64,000 nt of DNA, taken from assembly GCF_035582795.1 (NCBI RefSeq), contig NC_134368.1, positions 4,897,501 to 4,961,500 on the forward strand, read 5' to 3'. Source of the DNA: Mycteria americana. Taxonomy: Eukaryota; Chordata; Aves; Ciconiiformes; Ciconiidae. The position numbers were made by a program, and so were the translations under genes. The notes beneath the pieces are model-generated. The model was not told the origin of the DNA and made no database searches. It saw only the letters and a list, made by a program, of their open reading frames with translations. Below, piece after piece: positions 46,521 to 61,734 of this stretch; within the stretch, counting starts at the first letter, position 1; each line of letters opens with the position of its first letter.

Positions 46521-49500
46521 CCATTGGAAGGACATCATGAGTCTCCATTTCTGTGGTTTCCTTGTCTTCCTTCTCATTCATGTTAAAGAATTGTCATTAA
46601 AAAAAAAAAAAAAATTGAAGTTTGTTCTGTTTTTATCCTCATCAGTTACTTTTTTAAGAGGCAAATCATTTTTCTTGATCAGTGACCTTTAAAACTAGTT
46701 GATTTACATTTAAGTACAATCCGGCATTTACATTCCTAATAAAAATAAAGCCAGGAAGCTCCACAATATTCATATTTAAACATTAGTTTTTTTGTCTATC
46801 ACTGTAAAAACAATTTATTCTAAACATTATAGCTATGGAAAATACTACCATTAAAATTGAAATCTAGTTTTAATGAGACATTTTTCATGCAGAAGACAAA
46901 CTTGACAACCTGACGCAATGTAGTTATCTTCTAAATTTCCTTTGTGGTCTTTCACTTTGGCTGTCTGCTTATGAGCTTTTAAAATTCCTTTGCTTAATTT
47001 TTAAATTTTTAATAATTTACATTTAAAGAGTGCTGGATAATGTTATTTGCTAGACTGATATTTTTGTTGAGCTTTTGAATGGAAATTTTAATTAAAATGC
47101 AGAAAATTGGCACTGAAATGCTTCTTCTTTTAATAAATGTATATGCAGGATGAATACATTATTTTTCTTGTCATTTAAGTCAGTGCAACAAATGTTATCT
47201 GTAGTTATGAATTTTTTTTTTGTGTGTGTATGTTCATCATATCCTTTAAGTTTTAGAAATGGTAGATTTCTGGTAGATTTCAGGCTATTACACTGATTTT
47301 TTTTCCTTCCTCTTTTTTTCTGTAAATGCTCAAATGAATAAAAGAAACAAAGCTTTCTGGCATTTTCAAATACCAGTTAGCTTCTAAATTTTGAATGATA
47401 AAGATGTGGAATTAGACTAAACAGATAGACTGAAACAAAACCAGTTTTCTCACTGCACCTCCTGAAAAGGTTGGCTTCACAAGCAGAATTTTCTTCCCGC
47501 TACTCAGGCAGTGAATTCCTCCACTTCAACAGTTTGGCTTCCATTAGGCTGCATGTAATGAATGTGTTATATTGAGATATTAATTTGTCTACATACTGTC
47601 ACTCCTTTATGCTGACTTTTTCTCCTTGATAGTTTTCTTTAAATACTTTACCAGTTTTATAATGCTGGTTTGTGTAGTGTGTGTATATTAGGTATGAAGT
47701 ATCTTCTAAAGGAGAAACATAAAACCAACTGTGATTTAGAGTATATGCATAGCACTAAAAAATGCAGCTGGAACTTCAGTTCTGACCTTGATAAATCCTG
47801 CAGAGAGTATAGGGCAGTTTTACACTCTAATTATCTCTGTTTATTTTGCATGGGGGTAATAAGTATACTGAGGATTGGCTTAAAATTTAATATTGTATTT
47901 ATGGCAAAAAACCCAATAGAATATGATTTTGAAAAGTATTCCTGGATAAAATAAGGAAATACAGAAAAATTTTTTTGGTAAATAATTCTTCTGAATCTAC
48001 CTTTTTTCCTCTCACTCTTTCACTTCACTAATCTGACAGGTTTCTGTCCCTTTACCAAACTATTCATTGAATTGTTAGAATGAAGTATTCTCTTAATTCC
48101 TCTAGCTAAGTTGTACAAGATAGTCATTATAAATTGTGCGAAAGCAAAATTTTAGTTTCCAAAGACATGCAATGAAAAAAAAAAAAAAGGTTTTTATCTT
48201 CAGCTTCATTATAAATTGATGAACTTGCAAATTTAAGTTAGTTTTGCTCATCAGTTTTCATCTTGGTGAGCTAGAAGTGCATTGTATCGATCAGAAGTTC
48301 TAAAACCTATGTGATTAAAACCCATAAATACTATGTGACAACACAAACTGGTGTTGATCTTGGATGTGATTTCTGTTTCAAAATACAATAGGATCTTGTT
48401 AATTTGCTCAGATGGGTGAGATCTATGCAGATTTAATAATTCATGTTATAGAATAAGTATCAAGGACATTGAGCGACACATCATATTTTACTAATTTTAA
48501 TTTTTGAGGCTCAATTTAATATAATATTGATAGCCTGCTAACAAATGCTCCCTTTTATGTTAGTTTAAAATCATCTCTCAGGAATGTGAAGTCAGGTTTC
48601 ACTCCAGAACTGTTATGCAAAAATGAGGAAGATGGAGCAAACGCAGTTGCAGCTGGCACTTGCCTATAGGCAGATTTTTTTTTTTTTTTTTTTTGCATAT
48701 GTATCTGACTTTGAGTAAAAAAGGCATAACCCGTTATATTTCAGTTGCCTCTGGATAAGTTGATTTTTTTTTTTTTTTTGCCCTTACTGTAGCTGCCCTT
48801 CTGACCATAAACAACTTCTCCTAGGCAGAATGTAGAAAAAAAGACTATTTCCTCCCCAAATGTGATAAATATAAAATCCAGACATTGGAAAGCTTGATCA
48901 CAAATACTGATACTGTATTTTGGGGGGAGGGGTATGTATCAGTGGCAAAATGTGTTTCTGCTCTTACCTGCAAATCCTCTGTTATAAACTGCCTGCTGAC
49001 AAGAAACCATCTGTTCGGTTTCTTCCATTGGAGCTCACTATAACAGGTTCTGAGGAAAAGCTTTTCCAAACCTGCTCTTTCTTGAAACAAGAGCATGGCA
49101 GAAGAAAAGGGATAGAAAAACATTTGCAAGGTAGTAAGTCAGAGCATCCGCAATGTGTATCTTCGTGGGTTCTGAAGCATATAAGTGCCCACATTAGGTT
49201 AAAGTATGCATTCCTGTATTGAAAACACACAGGGAAGCTGGAGAACATAAAGTTTTAAAAACATTTTTTGGGTAAGGTTGGAAAAGTTCTTATTTCGTCC
49301 TGCGTCTCCTCCCCAGTCCTTTAATGAGTTGATGTTTATTTCTGTTTTGTTTTATTTTTAAGTGACCTCTCACTCTAGAGTAATCAACTGATTTCTTGAT
49401 TAAAATGAGACGTTTTACCTAATCAAATGAGCTTTTCGGACTTTCTTGCTTTAATTTTTGCTTTTTATGGAGACCTCAGTGTTGCTGCTGATGGTCCAGG

Positions 49501-52500
49501 TATTTTCAGTTTATGGAAATTATGGCTAGTAGGATTTTGTTTAATTTTGGCATGCATTCATGCATTCCTATAACTGATTCTTTTTGAGAGGTTGATGTGA
49601 TTAAAGAGGCTTTCTATACTTAGCCTTTTCATGTTCTAAGTTTTCCTTTTCTTTTTCCTTTTCTTTTTTTTCTTTTCTTTATGTCACAGTTATTTGTAGA
49701 CTTTTTAGCCCGAATAATTTACAGTTCAAACCCTTTGGACTTTAATACTTTGGGATACGTTTGGATTTCCTGCTTCTGTGATTTTTTTGAGAATCAGTGG
49801 TTAAAGCAGCAGATGGACACTTTGGAGCATCCTCTTAAGTTCCCTGATTTGTTCTCTGCTCTTTGTAAAGCTTCTGTACTTCCTTCAATCAGGAGTTCTC
49901 CTTTTCTTTTTCCTATGACTTTGTGATCCTTCTAGATAGGCAGACTTGTTGCAAACTCTCCTTTTCTCCTTTCTACCATGACTTCTTTATTTGATCTTTC
50001 TCTTGAAGTTTACATGAATTTCTATCGTTTTTAAGACATCGCATTTAAATGCAGTAAAACTATTTCATAATGATGAGGCAGCCTAAAGCAAAAGTTGAGA
50101 TACCTGTAGTCATTTCACTATCCCTACCAGTACTTAAGTTAATTACTGGTGAGTATTATTTATGAAACTGTAAACACATTTGTCTGTGTGCTTTTAATCA
50201 AACAGTTAACAGTTTCTGTGGTAATTCAGTTATAAGAATACTCTTCGTCTTGGTTTTGATTGAAGATTTCACTTTCAGCATTAACTAATTGTTTCTTCAG
50301 ATGTTGCTGGAACATTAGATGCTTTGATATCTTTGCATTTAAGTGTCATTATCTATGTAACTTGTAATGAATGTAATAAAAAACCCCACCCACCACTACT
50401 CTTTAGTGTCTTTAAACCCAGAAATTTCTCAGACTGACTATTATGAATTTTGAGGTAGTGTCAATCACGTTGTTTACGTATCCTGAATTGTAATTATTTT
50501 TTCAGATTAGGGGTTTTTAATCATTTTTTCGTAATGTTTTGTTCTAAGTAGCACACCTGTAAAAGGAGAGTCGAGAAGTCCTACCTCTGTAAGGACAAAA
50601 AGAGTGGGGGGGTGTAGGGGAAAGGAGGCTGTGGTCTGTTGCTTAGGACATCTTTCTAGGGAATAAGGACTCTGGGCTGAGGAAAGTATCGAAGGCAGCT
50701 TTCTCCCAGTCTGTATGAAGACTTGTAACCATGAGCTGAGTGATGAGACACCGTGACTGCTTCTTATGTCTCTAAATTCAGAGTGACCATCGCTCCTGTT
50801 TGGATGGGATGGATTACTGTAGGAGAGGGCTGCCCATTTTGAATCGTGATGTGCATGTGCAGCACTGTCATCTGGAGCTAAGTCCTAAAGCCTTGAAGAG
50901 AAAGTGGGCTTAAGATAAACTCTTTTCTGTTTCCAAACAGCTATTTCAGATGGCATTCTGCTCCAAGCATGGCTAATTTGAGGCTCTTTGAGGCTCTGTT
51001 TATCACAGAAGCAGGTTAAGTACTGGACTCCACTGGTAGGTTCCTTCAGAAAAGTTCAGTATTGCAACAAAGAATGACATGAGACTTTACTCGGTACTAA
51101 GGAAGTTTTTGACAGGTTCTTACGTGAATCTGGTGGCTTCAACAGAAGAACACCCAGGTTGTGTAAAAACAAGCAAAGATAATATTGCATGTGAGGTGAC
51201 AACAGTCCCCTGTTTCTGATCTCCAGTCTGGTTTACCAACTTAGCATGAATTTTCTTGTGAAAGAGAAGGTAAAATTATTGTTGGAAGGTGCCCTCATCC
51301 CTAAATTAAGGGAATCCCCTGTTAGGAAAAGGCAATGATATTTTGCATGGTTGGATAGGAATTTTCTCCTGATAAGAACTATCCCCTTTTTTTTTTTGTC
51401 AAGCAAACTAATAAGAATATATTCTGTAATAGGGAAGAATACAGCCAGGTGTATCTTAAGTAAATAATCTCACTTAAATACACTTATTTTGGAATATCAT
51501 GCATGTTGTCAGCTCTGGTGTTATGAGCCTAAAAATCCCCTTTTTTGAGACTAAGATTATACTAAAGATTTTTCTGGTCACAGTACAATCGGAATCCATT
51601 CTGAGGTGTTTGAGGCTGATAGTTTAATAATTCTTTATATGTGTTTATCTGAAAAAACGATTATACACTATGTATTACATTGGCAGTAACATGTTGCCAT
51701 GAGGGAGCAAAAGGATAGTGTATAAATCCCAAAAGGATTTGCAAAACTAATCTACTGCAAACCTTAAAAAAAAAAAAATCTTAAATGGAAAAAAAATTAA
51801 AACACTTTGCACTCAATTAGTCTAAATATAGATTCTGGCTTCTTAATCAGAAGCTTTGCTTCTGCATCTTTTTACTGTGGAAAATTCTTGTTTAAGGTAA
51901 AATTCTCTATAAATTCTCTTTGTATTTTTATGTGATGTCACTGTAGACAATTCAAATACTAAAGCAAATTCTTGCTTGAAATGTCTTTAGAATCACCTTA
52001 GAGTTTTAGAAATGCTAAACTTTGGAAGGTTAACATCACAGTTTCTCTAGGGATCAGAGAACATTCTTCTGGGTAAAATGTAGTTTTTAATAATATGTTA
52101 ATATGAAACTCTTCATGAACAATATTAATATTCCCACTTGAACATAGATAAAGAAATCCATCCAGATAAAGAAAAGCATTGGTCAAAGTACATAAAATTT
52201 AGTGGTGTGAAATGCTGAACTATTCCTTGGAATAGTTGCTATGGAAATTCTTTTTTTGCTGGGTTTTTGTTATGTATGCAGTGAGGCATTTAAATAACAG
52301 AAGAAATTACAGAGAAAGTTTGAAAAATCGAAGTAAACCTTTTAGTGGGAGTATTCAGAATAATCATCGAGTTCTAGTTTGCCTAGCACTGTCCATTCCT
52401 TTTTGCTTTATCTATTCTGTTTATAAATTGACTATACACTTCAATGTTAGTGGTACAATAGGTTATTTTCCAGGAAAATTTGGTGAAACAGAATAAACAG

Positions 52501-54265
52501 GTCATATTAGGTATTAGCTTTATAGCTAGGGGTTTTTTCATATCTTCTTCTCCAAAGCTAGGAAGAATAAAGTTGTTACTGATCCAACACAAGGAGTAGG
52601 CTTCAAGGTCCAGGTCGTCTCCCCTCAAGCTCAGTAGAGCAGCAGTTGCTTCCCTGGCCTTTAAAATGAATGGATCTAGGTCAAGTTTCCCCAGTAATGC
52701 ATATTTCTTTGTAAATAGATTGTTTTCTTTCCCTGAATCAGATCGTAAAACATTAGGAGCTTTCTAGGCCAAAGTTAGTAAACAAAGATCTGACACTGTA
52801 ATTTAACAGTGATTATTGTTCATATCGCTGGTTCTAAAATGTGTGATGTTGTAACTAGGAAGAAATTTCTTCTCATTATTGTGAAGGATTACGCGAAATC
52901 CATAATTCAGTTCTGCCAAGTGTATCACACCCCATCAACTTATTATAAAAGGGGACAAGATTGAATCAAAATCTGCCCTCCCGTTTCTTTGGTTTTTGGT
53001 ATGTACAGAATTAACTTTATTTTCAAACACTTAAATGTACTATGTTCAGTGTATATTTGACTTGAAACCAAACAAAAATACAATGATGATGATCAGAAAC
53101 TGTCAACAGAAAGTAACTTACGTCTTTTGAATACGGTGTTGATGGGAAAAGGTGGCTTTAGAAAAGCTTTTGAGAGCTACTAAGAGAATAAAGAATTGGG
53201 ACAAGTCATCTGAAAAAAACAAATTTAGAAATAGTCTCCAAAGTTTATTAATAAAGCAATGAGATGTGCACACAATAGAAAGGTAATGGGAAACGGGGGG
53301 GGAGAAAAAAGAAAAAAAAAAAGAGAAAAAAATGGATTGTCTTCAAAAAGACTAAGGGGTAAATCGCACTTGAGAATTTTTGGTGCTTTAGACACAACTT
53401 GACTGCAGTACAGGCAAGTATAGCCTAAAAAGAAAACTGAAATTATTTCAAATAATCCAAAGAATGATAAGGTATCCTTTGAGACTTGAGTCGCAGGTTT
53501 GTCATTAGGCTCATGCTAAAAAGTCCGAAACGAATCCAGTTCAAGTCTGGTTATTCTTTGAAATTTGTATACTATGTAAGTGATCCAATTTTTGGAATTT
53601 TATTTTGCCAAAGTTTTTAACGAATCTACTGAGATGGCATGGCTCAGTAGATGGTATGCATTGTTTCAGTTATTGCCAGTAAGTTGGTAATTTATTAAAA
53701 AACGATACATTTAAAAGAATAAGAGAGTGTCCCAGAACAAATATAGTTTCCAATTTTCTGGTACTTTTACATTGATTTTACAAGTGGAATGCTATCAGAA
53801 AAGTAATTGGTGCTAGATTTCTTTGTTATGAAAAAATTACTGGATATTAGAGAAGTTGAGTTATACAATGGTTTAGATGTTTAGAAAGGCTGAAATATAA
53901 TGAAAAACAATCCTAATAGGGCCCTCCTTTAGTTTCTGGATGAATGAGATGCTGGTCGCTTCAAGTGACCAAGTCCATTTATTTTGAGAACACCAAAGTT
54001 TCATTCTAAATTGTATATGTTCTGTTTTCTTGCACAATATAATACCTGTATAGCTAGTGTGGTTCTGACATCATAACGTTGGATGTCTCACAATCACAAA
54101 ATTATTTTTTCAGTACTTTGGTGAACTGGAGGAAATGCTGTATTTGTTTATTCTAGGAAAGAGAATGGCGCAGATGAGGTGACGTCTTGAAGTTACTAAA
54201 AAATTCTAAAGCTGAGGAAGGATTTGAAATAGAATTTTGTATCTTCTAATCCAGTTCTATGTCAG
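46521..54265. other. Long non-coding stretch, inferred intron
   Basis: No recognised exon. Runs of T lie at 48,675-48,694 and 48,764-48,779, and a CT-rich low-complexity run at about 49,640-49,680. A purine run at about 53,296-53,331 begins with eight or more G. A perfect inverted repeat with 10-base arms, ATCTACTGAG / CTCAGTAGAT, lies at 53,624-53,652. The AT-rich stretch 46,700-47,130 lacks simple repeats and could be worth a conservation check. Confidence 0.45.
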
Positions 54266-54353
54266 TTACACCCCAAAGTATCTAACATATGCCCAGAAGG
54301 AAAATTAACCATGCGAGAGCTTGCTCTCAAAAGGTCTCTGAGGAAATGAGAAG
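54266..54353 (+). other. Exon-like segment, unassigned
   Basis: An 88-base segment lies between an acceptor-like sequence (pyrimidine-rich, ending ttctatgtcag at 54,265) and a near-perfect donor, GAGAAG|GTAAGTG. All three frames contain a stop; the longest starts with an ATG at 54,311 and closes nine codons later at a TGA, just before the donor. If used, it would be untranslated sequence or part of a non-coding transcript. Confidence 0.15.
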
Positions 54354-57300
54354 GTAAGTGTGAAGTGTATGTGTTGTTCTGCTAGTAACAGCTCACTGCA
54401 AGCTTCTGGGTTCGGTCAGGATGAGGGATCCCGGTCTGGGATGTATCTTTGCATGCGGGCACTGTAGAGTTGTATGCTGTACAGATAATCACCACGATTT
54501 ATTTTACCTCTATCTACAATGATTTCCATCTATGAGTAGGTTGGCTTGATCTTGCTGTAGTTGCAGCCACCTCTTGTTAATAGGGTAAGCTGATATTCTT
54601 CTTGGCTGAAAAGTGTGGCCACCATTGAACTGAACAGTCATAGAAAAGTGGAGTTATTTTCTTGGACTCAGTCACTACCCTTATCGCAAGATTCTGTGTT
54701 AATCAACACAATTGAGTGAATTGCATCGCTAGCATCCAAAACTGTCACTTTCTTTAGACAACCAGGCTCATTGGTGTAATCTGTAGGATGGGTACTTTAC
54801 GAGTGATGGTCCCAGAAGGATTTTATAAATAACTACTACTTCACTGGGAGGTGCTATCTGTGACTGGCATTAGTGGTATAATTCAAAGTTATGTATTAGT
54901 GTGGAGGTTCTGCAGTGAAATAAATGTTCCTGAAAGGTCAAATTGAATGTATGCAGTCAGGTCTGGCCCTGTTCCCAGATCTTATGAATGAAAACATAAT
55001 ATTGGGCTTGTAAAATCATATCCTTTCCCTTTTAGTGGAAAGTAGCCCTTTTAGCATACTTCCTTTCAAATTTGTAACTGCTTGTGTAATCTGGTGTGAA
55101 AAATGAGATACTTTGCTGTTCTGTTTCCTTGGGTACAAGATTGTCTTCTGTGTGGTCCTTATTTCAGATGATTGCTTCTTTTGTGTTACATAGTGAATGG
55201 CATTATAACACTTTGGCATGACTGAACATATGTGTATCCGTCGCTGATACTGAGATTCTTTCCATCCAAAACCTTGTTTGGATGTCTCCTTGATACCTGT
55301 CTTAGGCTTCCATAGTTAGCAAATGAGAGCAAAAAAACCAGCAGATATGTTGGGAAAAATTAATGCGTTTTGCTGCAGTACAAGAAAATGACTCGGTAGT
55401 TTCTGTAGGAGTTACACAGCATAAGGCAAAGCTGAAGTGGTTTACAATACTAGAGTCCTAAGTGAAATATATATATATTTTACCTTGGTTTGTTCTGCTT
55501 ATTATTTTATGAAGCTTAGCTTTTTTTTTCTCCCCTGAGACCTTTCATGAAAAATCTCAAAAATCATAATGTGGCTGTCAATGGGAACTTAGCTTTTCAT
55601 TTAGCTTTTCTAGAGTTGCTGGCATATTTTAACTGCTTTTCCCTTCCCATTATACCTTCTAAAGTAAATAGTCATTAGAGAAACTGACTCTATATTTTAC
55701 TTATAATCTGATTTTGAGCATTTTATCATGTACAAACTACCTGAATTACTCATGGAATCAACACCCAGGTTATAAAAAAAGTAGCTACCTACAAAATCAA
55801 GCTATGGCACCAGTATGAAGGTGAGTGTGTGTTCTGTGCCCAGAGGATTCCACCGTGGCTGGTGGAGTCATTAATCAAATAGAATTCCTTATTCTCTTGA
55901 TAAAGATGAAACTGTTAAGGTAATATGTCTGTCTGATGTATGACATTTTCAAATACTTTGTAGGTTCTGTTTTTACATACTCTTTCACATTGATTATGCT
56001 GAACCGTGACGGTAAGCCAGAACACAATGCAAGATGAGATTCAAGGAGTAAGATGTAATCACCCAGCTGGCAGATGGCACTACTTGTTTTCTAGATGGGA
56101 AGTGGTGATACACTTTTGGTCTGAAAATGGTAGAAATTGTCATAACTTGGGACTGTGCCTGGGCAAACGTATTCATCCAACAAGCTGAACTTAGTATTGT
56201 GGTATGACCACGCAGTCAGGTGCTAGTGTTTCTAAACCGTGATGGGACCAGGCATAGATCCTATTCTGCTGGACTGAGATGTAAACCATGCCGTAACTGT
56301 TCAATATTTAGTACTCGCTACCATTTGTACAAAGGGACAAAAGGTTGGTTTCCCCCTTCTCTCTCTCTCCTTCAACCAGGTTCTTTTTGGAAGTATGTTT
56401 TTTCCTTTTCTGTTTTACACCGCAAGGGAAGAATAAGAGTAAGAGTTCAATAAATGGAGATTTCGGTGATTTGAGGTGGAAGAATGCTATGCCTTTTACT
56501 TTGTTTTAGTGAAATTGGAAATGCCATTCAGCCTTATCTGGAAATTCCATCCAGCGCTCTCGGGTTCATAAGTTTTAGTATTGCATTGAGCAGAAATAAT
56601 GTTATATGTGAAACAGCATTATTGTGCCCTTCAATTACTATATGTGAGCCTAGGACAAATTATGTAGTTTTTCAGCTGAAGCAATGAAGACCTTGGTGAT
56701 GCAAGTGATGACAATTTTAAATTGGTTTAAATTGATTAAATATCAGGAAGCATATATCTCTCCAAAGAACTAACAAAGTCCTCCAAAACATGTATGCTGT
56801 TGTCTGAGGAGGATATGCAGACCAGAAGATATGCAAATATTGGATTTAAAGGTGATTTGTGTAAACTGATGATCTAACGCTGCTAATAATTGGAATTTAT
56901 GTATGTGCTGGCATATGGGAAAAGCTAATTAACCACTCGTGCCTAATGGTGCATAACAGGAAATGGTAACTTATAGGCAAATGCATGAAGAACTCATCAG
57001 ATGCTTGTAAGCAGGAGTCAGGATTCAGATTTTTTTGGATTCGGGCTTCTGTATAGTTAGATGCTACAATGTTCTGTTGGATCAGCAATGTGCAGTGTTA
57101 AGCTTTCTGTGTACTACATGAAAAAATCCTGTGTGACAAATCCCATTTCAGCTTGAATTGTGTGGCTTGGCAAGTCTGAGTGAGTCGGGCCTCTGTGAGA
57201 GGGGAGATTAGAAATGAACTCTGGCCCTATCAGTCTGGCTGGAAAACCGGTAGACACTGGAAAGCTGAAAGTGGACAGTGGGGAAGGCAGGTAGTGCGTG

Positions 57301-60300
57301 TAACCTCCAAAACAACATCACTTTGCTAGAATTGAAATTACTTTGAAATTTTGTTGACCGGCAGTCATAGGGAATTTCTGATTTTTGAATGCAAGAGTAG
57401 AATCGTGAGTGAAAAGATTTATATAGGATTTCAAAGCTGTTATGTGTAATTTTATGTTTAAACACTTTAGTAATTGCCACATTTTTGTGGAGAAGAAGTT
57501 GGAGAGTGTATAAATAAATGGTAAATAAGTTAGTGCTCCTTCTTGTTTGACAATGAAAGGCACAAAAATGTTGAATTGTCTCTTACAGTAGAAAGTTGGC
57601 TTTATACCGTTTTGTATTCCTGATAAAACTTACCCATATGTTATGTTCTTCTGTGGTGAATGTGGAAATTAAGAGTAACTTGTCAAATTGATCTTTTTAA
57701 TTTCAGGAACAATTACACATGCTTTTCTTTTTCTTTTGCCTAGAAGAAATAACTTGAATTTCCTAGGTTACTTTAAAGTACACCTACTTTTTTCTTTGTT
57801 TGTTTTATATTTTGGGGGTGGATGGGGTGTGAGTACGAATAAAGAAAAGGAGGAAATAATTCCTAAAAAACCAACAATCTTTCAGTCATAGAAATATATT
57901 CATACTGTCTTACAAGAAGGTGAATTAAATATTTAGTATATAACTAGATTTCCATACATTTTTTTAGTTGTAATTTTAACCTGTAGTTTACAACAACAGT
58001 AGAAAATCATATTATGGTCCTTTGAGACAGTATAATTTATGAGATGTATTTGTAGTTAGGCAGCTGATAAGGACAGGATATGAAAAGGAAGAATCATCGC
58101 CATAGGGAACTGAAGTGACAGAGGAGCCAATTTATGTGATTCAAGCAGGACGGTGTAAAAGGTTGTTTCCGAGAGCAAGGTCAATTGTGTACAAAGCTTA
58201 TTCTGAAAATGTTACATTTAAATTAATTAAGTTTATTTTAATGGGACTAGAAGTAGCTGTGTCCTTACAAAGTATGGCTTTTATCTAGCCAGGATAAGCT
58301 GATCTACTTTTCATTCCTCTGTTACTTGCTGGTAAAATGAAAAGGATTATCTTAAGGCATTCTAAGAGAATGGAACTATGGATGATGGATAGATAAGTTT
58401 GAATGAAAGTAAGACACAGCAGTGGTGATTAGGACATTGATTGTATCAAGAACATTTAAGAAATTGTCTTTTTTTTTGCTTTTAGGTGTTTGTCTCACTG
58501 ATGACAGGATCAAAATTAATTCCAGAAAATAATCTCTTTTGACTTCATGCTTTCTTCTCAGGCATGAATACTGTGTTTCTAAACAAAATAAGTAGCATCA
58601 AAAATATTAATGAAAAGAGATAAGTTTGTGGCTCCCAATCTGAAGAGAATTGTATAGAAATTGCAAAAGGTGACATTGTAACTATAAAAGTGAAGATGAA
58701 TGCTGAAGGTCTGTTCCCTTTAGGTCATCATATTCTCAGAGGCAATGCTCCTTTTGTCCTAAGATGAGTCCGAATGAGAGGAAAGACTAGGGCATGTCAT
58801 AAAGTATGCCAGCCTTCCCAAATAAGTGCTATCAAGATGTCTGATAATGTAAGATATTTACCCTAATGGCATTATTTGATCTTCTTGAACTCAGGCTTTT
58901 TATGTGATATTTCAGTGGCAATAAAAATAAAATGTTAAGCTTTTCCTCTTTGTGATTTTTACTTTTTATTATTATTTTGGTAGGAAAAAGAATAAGTAAG
59001 TTGAAAACCTGCCTAACTCAATTTAAAATAATGCCCACATATGTATTTCTGCGATAGTCCTGGCAAAAGCCTCTGGCCCATAAATCTTATTTCCGGTATT
59101 CTAATTTTTAGCAAAATACTACGCTGAATTACGCCATGTAGTTATAGATTTCAAACCTGTCTTTCTGTAAACAAATTTTGCTACATAGAGGTAGGCAAAA
59201 TGATAGCTTTCTGGGATTAGCATTTTGCATGATTCAGTAATATACTGTCTAACAATGGCTTGAATTTTGCATATGTTAATAGGTTAGACTCATTTATGGC
59301 TTTGATTAAATGTGCTCTGTTGTGACGCATTATATTGTTGCAAGGCTTGCATAGCTAAGATTTATCTTCAGTTAATATTTTAATTTACTTTGCTTACTTG
59401 CAATAAACTAGTGAAATTATATAGAACTAATTATTTCTCCCAAAATTGCATCAGTGGTTACCAATCCTTGCTCAAAAGTTTCCTTATGATGCCAGCTGTG
59501 TGGTGATTTCCCAAATTCATATTGAGCTCTTATACAACAAGGAATTTCAAAGTTATGGAAGGTTCAATATTTCAAATTCAGCGTCCACTTCTAGGGGAAG
59601 CTGAAGAAGTGGTGCTAATGGAACAATATAAAGAACAAAATGGGTTAAGAACCAGTAAATTTCTGATGCTGCTGCTCTTGGAAAGTTTTAATGTCATAGA
59701 TGCTGTCACTAGAGAACTTAAAGGAGAGATAACAAAGAGATAAATAAAAAGAAATGGATGGAAGGATTTCTTTTGTTGTGATTTTTCTGGCACTTACACT
59801 GCAGTCCTTTTTGTAACAAAGCTGGAGTTAATAAGTTATCTGGGCATTGCACAAGCTGTTTCTTCTTAGTAGCAATTAAACATGTAAGCACTTTGACAGA
59901 ATGAAAGAAAATAGAAACAGGAAAGCTGGGGATAATTTGATAAGTTTTCATAATATGACCTCATAGATTATTAATTTTTCCCCCACTGTGAGAGTTTGAG
60001 AAAGTGTTTGTGGGTTGTTTTTTTTTTTTTTTGTGCTGGAAAAATTAGAACAGTAGTGGTTTATTGATACCTTTTTTATTATATTGTATTTTATATGTTG
60101 GGAGTTTTTTAGAGTTTAATTGTAGGAAAAAATGGCATATACTTTTGAAACAGTTTATTAAAAAGAAATCGGAGGGGTTAATTTGCTAATGATTTTGTAT
60201 TTGGAGAAAAGCAATGTCTTTTACACTAACTTTATAGTAGATGACAAATGAAAGATAATTGCAAGAGTCATCCAGAAACGAGGTGGAATATTTATTGCTA

Positions 60301-61734
60301 AGGCATCTATTTGATTTGTCAGATTATATTATTTTCAAATATTCTAGTGGGATACTTCTCTCTCCATGACACACAGAAATGAAAAAAAAAAAGTTTCAAA
60401 AGGAAAGTATTTTCTTAATAGTATCTGGTTTCAGAAGAGCTTGCCCTTATTATGTTAAAATATTTAATTGCTGGTATGAATGTTTGAATTCCTTTCTGTG
60501 ATCTGAGGAAGTAATTAAATGCTGTTAAATAGAAGCCTATTTCTGAAATGAGTTCACTTTCTTTTGAATTTTCTCATTAGCTACTATCTTACCATTAAAT
60601 AATTGTGCAAGATCATCATGGATTAAAAGTAGTATAGAGGATTTAAACCTATATTGCTTCTTTTGAGAATGTGTGAACTATTGAGCGTCCTTTAAAAGCT
60701 GGGACTAGAGAAGGGAAGAAGTGCAGAAAATAATGTGAATATTTGATTAAATGTGACATTTTACTGTCAAACTAAAATGATAGTAAGGAGCTGATCAACC
60801 TGAAATGGACTAACAAGGGGTCTCCATATTTTGTTGCTGAAACGAGGCACAGGGGAGAGAAGGGCACGTGCGTTACTTCTATGACCAAGACAAAGAATAA
60901 GGTCTTTGACTTGACTAATAAACAGGTCACATCTACATATATGTTGTCTCTGATGCGTTTTCTATCTCCTTTGGCACCAACAGCCCAGAGTGTTGTCTGA
61001 ACCTCCCTCTTGACTTGTAGTGGTGATAGAGGCATTGAAAGCAGTGCCACTGTATCGAGTGTAACTTAACCACTGTAAGTGTCACCACCAGTTCAACACT
61101 TGAGTTATTCTCTGTGCCTGTCATTCTCAGTACTGATTCCTCACTTCCAGGAACATTGTAGATCTATGATATGAAGTCATTTTCTTGAGTGCCTGCGTGC
61201 TAAGCTGAATGATTCCTCTATGCGCCTCTTTTAGTAAATGAAGCTGCTCATGCTTGAAAGGCAAATTGGAGCTGTCATCTCTGTGTTTACCCTCACTATC
61301 TACTGGGTTACTTGATTCCTGATCTGCCTTGTCAGGGCAAAGCTATTCCTGCTGTAATAGCTTGGGCACCACGTGCCCTGGTTATTTTGTCACACAAGAA
61401 TAGGAAAGGGAGTAGGTTTATCTCACTCCAAAAAGTTGGCCCAATCTTTTATTCCCTTGAGGTTTCCTTGTCTTCTGGGAGATTGTCTCCAAGTGATTTG
61501 TCTTTCTCTTTTTACCAGGGTAGACAGTAGGCCAGAGCGTCAACAGTTTTAGGCTCCATTTAATGAGGAGATGAAATGGTTGATTCCTCACAATAAAAGT
61601 GTGGAGAAAGCACTCAGTGATACTTTGCTGGACTACCCTCCAAGCCTCAGACAGCTCAGGGACTTCAGGTCAATCTGTTAGGTTTTTTTGTTTGTTTTGT
61701 GGGTTTTTTTCCTTCCTTTCCCTTTCATGAATGT
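54354..61734. other. Long non-coding stretch, inferred intron
   Basis: No exon or young mobile element recognised. A short TA repeat lies at about 55,470-55,481 and a T run near 60,020-60,032. Base composition remains G over C on the plus strand (58,381: 18 G, 4 C). Old decayed repeats may be present below my detection. Confidence 0.45.

Noticed and set aside
46700..47130. A possible deeply conserved non-coding element
   Set aside because: The impression rests only on AT-rich, non-repetitive texture and an aattttaattaaaatg stretch; without a cross-species alignment this cannot be supported.
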